43,786 nt of DNA from the NCBI GenBank assembly GCA_947484175.1, contig CANKOI010000028.1, positions 1-43,786 of the forward strand. Direction: 5' to 3'. The stretch comes from Deltaproteobacteria bacterium. GTDB taxonomy: Bacteria > Myxococcota_A > UBA796 > SXON01. Made by a program: the position numbers and the translations under genes. Of the stretch, positions 18,031-24,380 are shown in pieces. The notes under the pieces were generated by a model that had not been told where the DNA came from, ran no database searches, and worked only from the letters and a program-made list of their open reading frames with translations. How positions within the stretch are numbered: position 1 is the stretch's first letter; each line of letters begins with the position of its first letter.

Positions 18031-20148
18031 GTGTATCAGGACCGCGTAGAAGGGGAGCTGAAGAGCTTCTTGTTTCGCTCCGACGATGGCGGCTTTGCCG
18101 TGGCGCGCGTGGCCTCTACAACGGGAGAGGTCACGGTGGTGGGGGCGCTCGCCCATGTGCAGGTGGGGCAGCGGATCATGGCGACGGGGGCGTGGCAGAC
18201 CGACCTGCGCTTCGGCCCCCGCTTCCGGGTGGAGTCGGTGCTGGTGGAGCACCCTCGTACCCTCTCGGGGATCGAACGATACCTCCAGGGGTCGATTGAG
18301 GGCGTGGGCCCGGAGCTGGCCCGCCGCATCGTGGATCGGTTCGGGGTCGACACGTTGCAGGTGCTCGAACATGCATCGGAGCGGCTGGCCGAGGTGGAAG
18401 GCGTCGGCCCGAAAACGCGCGAGAAGATCGTGTCCACCTGGGTGTCGCAGCGGGTGGGGCGCGAGCTGGAGATCACGCTGCGCGCGCACGGTCTGGGCAG
18501 CGGTGCGATTCGGCGGGTGTTGGCGAAGTTTGGGGTGGGGTCGGCCGATGTGGTGGCGCGGCAGCCCTACCGCTTGGTGGAGGTGCCGGGCATCGGTTTT
18601 CGCACGGCCGACGCGATCGCGCGGGCGAACGGAGTGGACCGCAGCGCGCCGGAGCGCGTGCAGGCGGCCATCGAGTTCGCGCTGACGTCGGCGGAAGACG
18701 ACGGCAGCTGCTTTCTCCCCGAGGCGGCGCTCGTGGAGCGGGTGGTCGGGTTCGACGTGGACCGCGGGGCCGCCGTGAGCGGCATCGACGACGCCGCGCA
18801 CATGCGCCGCGTGGTGCGCCACCCTGCCGCCGAGGAGGGCGAGCGGCCCGTGTACCGCACCGCCACCGACGAACTGGAGGCGCGGGTCGCCCGCCGGGTG
18901 AACGCGCGGAGGGCGATGGCGCCTCAGCCGGTTGCGGCCGACGACGCCGCGCGCGCCGTGGGGATCGAGCTGGCGCCCGGGCAGCGGGCCGCGGTGGAGG
19001 CGGTGTTCGGCGCCGGGCTCGTGGTGATCACCGGCGGGCCGGGAACGGGCAAGACCACCATCGTGCGGGTGCTCGCGGAGCTGGCCCGGCGCCGGCACGA
19101 GCGGTGGGCGTTCGCTTCGCCTACGGGGCGGGCCGCCCGCCGGCTGGCCGATGCCTGTGGCGAAGAGGCCCGCACCCTGCACCGCCTGCTTGAGTGGAGC
19201 CCCGCAGAGGGCGGCTTCACCCGCGACGGCGGCTACCCTCTCGAGGCCGACGCCGTCGTCGTCGACGAAGCCTCGATGGTCGATCTGGCGCTGTTCGACT
19301 CGCTGCTCGACGCGCTCCCTCCCACCGCCCGCCTCATCCTGGTGGGCGACGTGGACCAGCTCCCCAGCGTGGGCGCCGGTCAGGTGCTTCGCGACCTCAT
19401 CCGGTCTGGCACCGTGCCTGTGGCGCGCCTTGTCGATGTGTACCGGCAGGCAGCGGAGAGCGCGATCGTGCGGAACGCCCACCGCATCCTCGCTGGCGAG
19501 GTGCCCGTTTCGGCCGAGAAGGAAGAGGGGGCGAGGGACTGCTTCGTGCTCGCGCGGGAAGATGCCGAAGAGCTCGCCCAGCTCCTCGTCACGGTGGTGA
19601 CAACGCGCTTGCCCGCCAACGGCTTCAACCCCACGCGCGACGTGCAGGTGCTCACGCCGATGCACGGCGGCCCGCTCGGCACGCAGGCCCTCAACGCGCT
19701 GCTCGGGGCCGCGCTGAACCCCACCGGTCCGGAGATCGTGCGCGGGAACAAGCGCTTTCGTGCCGGTGACCGCGTGATCCAGACCCGAAACGACTACGAA
19801 CTCGATGTCTTCAATGGCGACGTGGGGCGAGTCACTCAGGTGGGCACCAACGGAATGTCGGTCGACTTTGAGGGTCGCGTGGTCGACATTCCGGGGGATA
19901 GCCTCGACACCTTCGAGCTCGCCTGGGCGATCTCAATCCACAAGTCGCAGGGGAGTGAGTATCCGGCGGTGGTGCTGGCGTTGCACACCTCCCACTTCGT
20001 GATGCTCCGCCGCAACCTCGTCTACACGGCGCTCACCCGCGCACGGCGTTTCGCGGTGCTGGTGGCCAGCCCTCGCGCCCTACGGATGGCCGTGGCCCGC
20101 ACGGGGGTTGACGAACGCCATACCGGTCTCGCTGGCCGACTCGGATAG
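18031..20148 (+). CDS. recD2: RecD2-type ATP-dependent 5'-3' DNA helicase
   Basis: 705 residues from GTG 18031. The N-terminal OB-like region is followed by helix-hairpin-helix segments (SIEGVGPELARRIV, EVEGVGPKTREKI, EVPGIGFRTADAI), the mark of RecD2 as opposed to RecD of RecBCD. The superfamily 1 helicase core has Walker A GGPGTGKTT (about 335-343), motif II VVDEASMVD, VGDVDQLPSVGAGQVL, and C-terminal SIHKSQGSEYPAV and VYTALTRAR. RecD2 unwinds DNA with 5'-3' polarity and acts in repair and replication-fork protection without RecB/RecC. It lies 9 bp after the MFS gene and 23 bp before the phosphoesterase-like gene. Confidence 0.93.
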   Translation: MYQDRVEGELKSFLFRSDDGGFAVARVASTTGEVTVVGALAHVQVGQRIMATGAWQTDLRFGPRFRVESVLVEHPRTLSGIERYLQGSIEGVGPELARRIVDRFGVDTLQVLEHASERLAEVEGVGPKTREKIVSTWVSQRVGRELEITLRAHGLGSGAIRRVLAKFGVGSADVVARQPYRLVEVPGIGFRTADAIARANGVDRSAPERVQAAIEFALTSAEDDGSCFLPEAALVERVVGFDVDRGAAVSGIDDAAHMRRVVRHPAAEEGERPVYRTATDELEARVARRVNARRAMAPQPVAADDAARAVGIELAPGQRAAVEAVFGAGLVVITGGPGTGKTTIVRVLAELARRRHERWAFASPTGRAARRLADACGEEARTLHRLLEWSPAEGGFTRDGGYPLEADAVVVDEASMVDLALFDSLLDALPPTARLILVGDVDQLPSVGAGQVLRDLIRSGTVPVARLVDVYRQAAESAIVRNAHRILAGEVPVSAEKEEGARDCFVLAREDAEELAQLLVTVVTTRLPANGFNPTRDVQVLTPMHGGPLGTQALNALLGAALNPTGPEIVRGNKRFRAGDRVIQTRNDYELDVFNGDVGRVTQVGTNGMSVDFEGRVVDIPGDSLDTFELAWAISIHKSQGSEYPAVVLALHTSHFVMLRRNLVYTALTRARRFAVLVASPRALRMAVARTGVDERHTGLAGRLG

Positions 20149-20171
20149 GCTGCCCGCCCGCTGGAGTACCG

Positions 20172-21353
20172 ATGCTGTTCGCCCTCTCATTCGCGTTCGC
20201 GTTCGATACGAAGAAGATCACCAATCAGGACATCTTCCTCGACGACGGTCGGCGGCAGGTCTACCCCGCCACTGTGCAGTTCGGCGTCGTTGGCAACGTG
20301 CGCCCCGCCAAGCCCGGCGAGGCCGAAGCCACCAAGCGGGTCGCGGTGAAGGGGGCCACGGCGGCGCTCATCGCCGATGTGTCCGGCACCATCCGAGAAG
20401 GTCGCACCGAGTTTCTCGTGCTGCTGGGCAACCTCGTGCCGGGCTCCTCGCTCGGGGCGTGGAAGGCCTTTGCCAAGACCTGGCTCAGTGTGCTGGCTGG
20501 CGGGGAACCCTCGGAGGAGGGCTACCCGCGCACGCGCGTGATTCCCGTAGCGGGCGAAGACGACGGCGCGGGCGACGACCGGTACACGGGCTTCGGTGCG
20601 TCGTTCCCCGGCGTGGGCGCCGACATCGGCTTCAACCGTGTGGCCACGTGGTCGCACGTAGACTTGGAGGTGGCGGGCCACACGTGGCGGCTCCTCACGC
20701 TCGACACGAACCAGTCCTCGCTCGGCAGCCGGTGGACAGAGCAGCTGGCGTACGTGGACCGCGTGGTTTCCGAGGACAAGTACGACTCGATGCTCGTGTT
20801 CATGTACCACCCGCTGATCACGCTCGCGACAGGCCAGAAGAGCAACGACGGCGAGTCGGCGCTGGAGCTGCTGGACATCGTGGAGGCCCAGAGCAAGGTG
20901 GGGGCGGTCAAAGCCGTGTTCAGCAGCCGGAGCACCACGTCGGAGGTGTTTTTGCCGCGCGGAAAGTTCGGCGAGCTGTTCGTGACGGCGGGGGGCGGCG
21001 GCGCCCCAGCCGACACGCCGGAGCGTTGGGGGCACGCGGACGGGGGCGGTTTTCGGGACGTGAAGCTCGAGACCACGTTTGACTTCGCACTCTTGCGGGA
21101 GTTCGAGAAGCAGGCGGAGGCGCGTAAGTGCAGCACGGTTGCGCTCGACCACGCGAAGAGCACCGAGTCGTGGGCGGGCTTCCCGGGCGCCTACGAAGCG
21201 AGCTGCATGCCGCTCGTGGGCTGGTGGGACGTAGCGCTCACCGGGGAGCGCATGAGCCTCAGCTTCCGGCTGCTGCAGCCCGACAGCACGTTCAAGGGCG
21301 TGTACACCGCGGAGTACGCCGGTCGGAAGCTCGGCTGGACGATCGGGAAGTAG
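20172..21353 (+). CDS. Secreted metallophosphoesterase-like protein, metal site apparently lost
   Basis: 393 residues with a short signal peptide (MLFALSFAFAFD) and GGAG five bases before the ATG. The order of elements follows calcineurin-like phosphoesterases, but key residues differ: the first Asp block reads GVVGNVRP (41-45), the second LLGNLVPG (GN86-87 for GD), the GNH[DE] block reads VAGEDDG (G128), and the final GHxH block seems replaced by SSRSTTSE (about 254). Only MYHPL (about 212) keeps its His. The fold is therefore probably retained with little or no metal binding; it may be a binding protein. Three in-frame stops (TAG TAG TGA) end the gene. Family membership is inferred from motif order, so confidence is moderate. 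Confidence 0.75.
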   Translation: MLFALSFAFAFDTKKITNQDIFLDDGRRQVYPATVQFGVVGNVRPAKPGEAEATKRVAVKGATAALIADVSGTIREGRTEFLVLLGNLVPGSSLGAWKAFAKTWLSVLAGGEPSEEGYPRTRVIPVAGEDDGAGDDRYTGFGASFPGVGADIGFNRVATWSHVDLEVAGHTWRLLTLDTNQSSLGSRWTEQLAYVDRVVSEDKYDSMLVFMYHPLITLATGQKSNDGESALELLDIVEAQSKVGAVKAVFSSRSTTSEVFLPRGKFGELFVTAGGGGAPADTPERWGHADGGGFRDVKLETTFDFALLREFEKQAEARKCSTVALDHAKSTESWAGFPGAYEASCMPLVGWWDVALTGERMSLSFRLLQPDSTFKGVYTAEYAGRKLGWTIGK

Positions 21354-21388
21354 TAGTGACGATGGGTGCGGCTGCGTCTTTGGGCGCG

Positions 21389-21409
21389 CGGCCGGCCGAA
21401 CGCCGGCCG
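21389..21409 (+). terminator. GC hairpin after the phosphoesterase-like gene
   Basis: A perfect 8-bp inverted repeat CGGCCGGC/GCCGGCCG with a 5-base loop, 36 bp after the stop codon. It is strong enough to be a terminator but has no T-tract. Confidence 0.5.
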
Positions 21410-21411
21410 AT

Positions 21412-21457
21412 GTTGGCGAACTCATAGAGACCTCGAGGCTTGGTCGAGTTCGCCAAC
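21412..21457. promoter_or_regulatory. 12-bp inverted repeat upstream of the VWA lipoprotein gene
   Basis: GTTGGCGAACTC (21412-21423) and its exact complement GAGTTCGCCAAC (21446-21457) flank a 22-base spacer containing CCTCGAGG. It follows directly on the 21389-21409 hairpin and lies 75 bp before the VWA gene start. It could be an operator, an RNA leader structure or a second terminator; no other copy was seen in the window. Confidence 0.55.
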
Positions 21458-21531
21458 GAGGCGGGGCCGCCGGGCACCGCGGTAACTCCAGTGCCGCTGC
21501 GGGCTTGACCGCAGGCGGGGGAGAGCGCACT

Positions 21532-22470
21532 ATGAAGCGAGTGTTCCTCGCCCTCCTCACCGGCTGCAGCGGCATCGACGTGGGATTTGACGATCCCGAC
21601 GCCGTGGCGCCCGATGCCGTGTGGGTGGAGGAGACCCTCGATAGTGGCCCCGCCCCCGCCGTAGACGTACTTTTCGTGGTGGACGGCACCGGTAGCATGG
21701 CCGAGGAGCAGGCCTCCTTGGCCGCGGCCTCCGCCTCGTTCGTGGCGATCCTCAGTGAGCAGGCCCTCGCCTGGCAGCTTGGCGCCACCAGCTCCGATCT
21801 CAGCGACGAGGGCGTGCTCCGGGGCGATCCCTGGGTGATCACGGCCGAGGCGGCCTCGCCGGCCGATGCGCTCGCGGCGGCGCTCCTGGTTGGCACCGAT
21901 CACGTGCCGCCCTCGTCGGGGCTCGACTGCGCCACGCTCGCGCTGCGCGATGCCACCGGGCAGAACCGTGGATTCCGGCGTGAAGGCGCCGCGCTTCACG
22001 TGATCTTCGTGAGCGACGACGACGACCAGAGCGGCGAGGTGCTCGGCGCCGATCCCGTCGGCGCGTTCGTGACTCTCTTGGCCAACGCCGCGGCGCTCAG
22101 CGGGCAGCCTGCGAGGGCCTCGGCGGTCGTGGGCATGGCGCCGCACGGCTGCGACGGTTCGACCGGGTCGGCCCGCGCAGGCACCCGCTACCTCGACGTG
22201 GTGGAGCGAACGGGCGGCACCTGGGCGAGTGTGTGCGATGTGGACTTCACCCTCGTGGCCGAGGCGATCGGCGCGCTCGCGGCGGACTGGCCGGTGGTGT
22301 ACGCCTTGCAAGCGCAACCGGTGGAGGGAACGGTCTCGGTAACGGTGAACGGTGAGCGCACGACGATCTTCACCGTCGATCTGGATGCGCCCGCGGTGGT
22401 CTTCGCAGCTCCCCCAGGCCCCGACGCCGAAGTGAAGGTGCGCTACCAGTTGGCCGAGGAGGGGGCATGA
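21532..22470 (+). CDS. VWA-domain lipoprotein
   Basis: 312 residues from ATG 21532, preceded by a GGGGGAGAG stretch. The signal MKRVFLALLTGC has lipobox LTGC. The region from about 40 is a von Willebrand factor A-like domain: VDVLFVVDGTGSM gives the MIDAS motif as DGTGS (DxSxS with Thr in place of the first Ser), and a later VIFVSDDDDQSGE segment follows the family pattern. VWA domains bind partners through a divalent metal. The protein is predicted on the outer membrane or cell surface. Its stop overlaps the start of the next gene (ATGA), which strongly suggests co-translation with the MYXO-CTERM protein. Confidence 0.87.
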   Translation: MKRVFLALLTGCSGIDVGFDDPDAVAPDAVWVEETLDSGPAPAVDVLFVVDGTGSMAEEQASLAAASASFVAILSEQALAWQLGATSSDLSDEGVLRGDPWVITAEAASPADALAAALLVGTDHVPPSSGLDCATLALRDATGQNRGFRREGAALHVIFVSDDDDQSGEVLGADPVGAFVTLLANAAALSGQPARASAVVGMAPHGCDGSTGSARAGTRYLDVVERTGGTWASVCDVDFTLVAEAIGALAADWPVVYALQAQPVEGTVSVTVNGERTTIFTVDLDAPAVVFAAPPGPDAEVKVRYQLAEEGA

Positions 22471-24194
22471 TCCTGCTCGCGGCCATCTGCCTCGCGTCGG
22501 AGCCCGTTCGTGGCTGGGGTCTGGAGCAGGACGACGGGGGGTTTCAACCCGGCGGGGACCTACTCCAATGGCGATGGGGAACCGTTTCGTCGGGCCCCGG
22601 GGCGGGGTACGACGGGCGGCGCGCGTGGGCCGTGGGCCTGACGGGCAACTACCTCAACGACTCCGTGGAAACCCTCACCCTGCCGGAGCTCGATCTGCGG
22701 TCTACGGCGAAGCCGGCGCTCAGCTTCCAGCACTGGCATTCCCTCGGCGATGGCGACGCGGGCTGGGTGGAAGTGAACGACGGCACGGGCTGGTCGCGGG
22801 CCGACCCCATCTACGGGTACCCCACGGCGCTGGGGTGGTCGGGCAGCTCGGTGGGCTGGGAGCTGGTTACCATCGAGTTGTCGACGCTGGCCCCTGTGCA
22901 AGTGCGCTTCGTTTTCGAGGCCGACCTTACCGGGGTAGGCGCCGGCTGGTTCCTCGACACGCTCGCGGTCTGGGACGGCGATGTGACGCCCCCCCGGGTC
23001 AGCGCGCTCGACGTGCTCCCCGACTCGGAGCGGATCGAAGAAGCTTTCGAGGTTCAGGCCATCGTGGAGGACGACACCGGGGTGAACGGGGTGACGCTCC
23101 TCTGGCAGACCGACCACGGCGGCGAGGGCACGGTGCTCATGACCCCAGGGGAGGGCGGTTCCTGGGTGGGGCTGTTGCCGGGGCAGCCTCCCGACACTCG
23201 AGTGAGCTACCACGCACTCGCCACCGACGGCGCCAACGAGACCCGCCAGCCCACCGCGGGCGAGGTTTCGTTCCGCGTGTACCTGCCGGCACCGGAGGCG
23301 CTTCAGGGCCCCAGCGGGAGGGTGGCGGCGGTGTCAGCAGACCTTACGTGGTCGCCGCCCGTCTCCACGCACGAAGTGCTCGGCTACGAGGTGTGGTCGG
23401 CGGAGGCGCTGGTTGCCTCGACCACCGACACCTTCGCCACGGTTCCGCTCACCGGCGGCGACGACCGCTTCTGGGTGCGGGGGGTGTACGCCGAAGGTGA
23501 GGGCGATTTCAGCGAGCCCTTCGACGTGCAGGCGATCGTTCCTGCGTTGGTGAGCCTCTCGCCCGCTCAGGGCTGGGCAGGCGAGGAGCTTCGGTTGGAG
23601 ATCGTCGGCGACCACGCGCTGTTCGTGCAGGACGAGGTTGGGGTGGCGTTCGGGGAGGGTGTGGAGGTGGAGAGCGTGACGGTGCGCGACGTAGACCGGC
23701 TCCGGGTTCACGTACGCCTCGATCCTGCGGCGACAGCCGGCGTGCGCGACGTCGAGGTCGACGTTGCCGGTGGGCGCCTCACCCTACCGGCGGCCTTCTC
23801 GGTGGAGCCCGACGCGAGCCGTCCGCGCCTCGTTTCCATCGACCCCGATCGGGTGGAGCAAGGTGACAGCGGCACCCTTCGCATCGGGTTCGTGGGCTCG
23901 CTCGCGGTGGTGCCCGAGGTGAGCCTCGGCGAGGGCGTCGTGGCCGAGGTGATCGAGGTCGACGGCGACGAGCTCGTTGTGACGTACTCCGTGGCGGGCA
24001 CCGCCCCGGTGGGCGAGCACGACGTGCAGGTCGACGACGGCTCCCGCATCTTTGACGGGGTGTCGCTGGAGGTGCGCGACTGGCGGGCGCCGGTGCTCAA
24101 CACGTGCGGGAGCGGCGGGGGAGTGCCAGGAGCGGTGGGAGTGGTGGCTGCGGTGGCGTTGTTGCGGCGGCGGCGGTTGGGCGACGCGGGCTGA
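22467..24194 (+). CDS. Secreted multidomain protein with MYXO-CTERM-like anchor
   Basis: 575 residues. It has a short uncharged signal (MILLAAICLASE), then a beta-rich region with LSFQHWHSLGDGDAGWVEV and DGTGWS that resembles extracellular choice-of-anchor/MAM-like domains, an FN3-like segment (APEALQGPSGRVAAVSADL...), and IPT/TIG-like blocks (LVSLSPAQGWAGEELRLEI; RLVSIDPDRVEQGDSG). The C-terminus is TCGSGG, a hydrophobic stretch and ALLRRRR, matching the MYXO-CTERM plan for surface sorting in myxobacteria. No enzyme motif is seen; it is probably a structural or adhesive surface protein. It overlaps the VWA lipoprotein gene by four bases, so the two may act together. Confidence 0.85.
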   Translation: MILLAAICLASEPVRGWGLEQDDGGFQPGGDLLQWRWGTVSSGPGAGYDGRRAWAVGLTGNYLNDSVETLTLPELDLRSTAKPALSFQHWHSLGDGDAGWVEVNDGTGWSRADPIYGYPTALGWSGSSVGWELVTIELSTLAPVQVRFVFEADLTGVGAGWFLDTLAVWDGDVTPPRVSALDVLPDSERIEEAFEVQAIVEDDTGVNGVTLLWQTDHGGEGTVLMTPGEGGSWVGLLPGQPPDTRVSYHALATDGANETRQPTAGEVSFRVYLPAPEALQGPSGRVAAVSADLTWSPPVSTHEVLGYEVWSAEALVASTTDTFATVPLTGGDDRFWVRGVYAEGEGDFSEPFDVQAIVPALVSLSPAQGWAGEELRLEIVGDHALFVQDEVGVAFGEGVEVESVTVRDVDRLRVHVRLDPAATAGVRDVEVDVAGGRLTLPAAFSVEPDASRPRLVSIDPDRVEQGDSGTLRIGFVGSLAVVPEVSLGEGVVAEVIEVDGDELVVTYSVAGTAPVGEHDVQVDDGSRIFDGVSLEVRDWRAPVLNTCGSGGGVPGAVGVVAAVALLRRRRLGDAG

Positions 24195-24195
24195 G

Positions 24196-24258
24196 ACTGG
24201 GAGCAGGGAGGCCGGGACCGGGGACCGGGGGACCGGGAGGCGGGAGGCCGGGGGGCGG
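24196..24258 (+). repeat. G-run-rich tract with GGGACCG short repeats
   Basis: Directly after the MYXO-CTERM gene stop, the plus strand holds about ten runs of three or more G in 63 bp, with three consecutive GGGACCG-like units at about 24214-24236. It could form a G-quadruplex in DNA or RNA. It abuts the 46-bp stem-loop copy 2. Confidence 0.7.
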
Positions 24259-24261
24259 CAC

Positions 24262-24307
24262 GCGACCGAAGTCGCAGGGTGGCGGCTCACCCATCGACTT
24301 CGGTCGC
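24262..24307. repeat. 46-bp nested stem-loop repeat, copy 2
   Basis: The reverse complement of the element at 9251-9296 with one base different. Arms are 24262-24274 and 24295-24307; the inner GGGTG/CACCC stem, 2x2 internal mismatch and 6-base loop are kept. This copy lies between the 3' ends of convergent genes. The remaining 73 bp to 24380 show nothing I can identify. Confidence 0.92.
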
Positions 24308-24380
24308 ACTCGCCGCCGACCGCGCCGAGATGCGCCCCAGCCCACTTGCGGCAACGCATCCGGGCTCCGCGCATCTCCCC

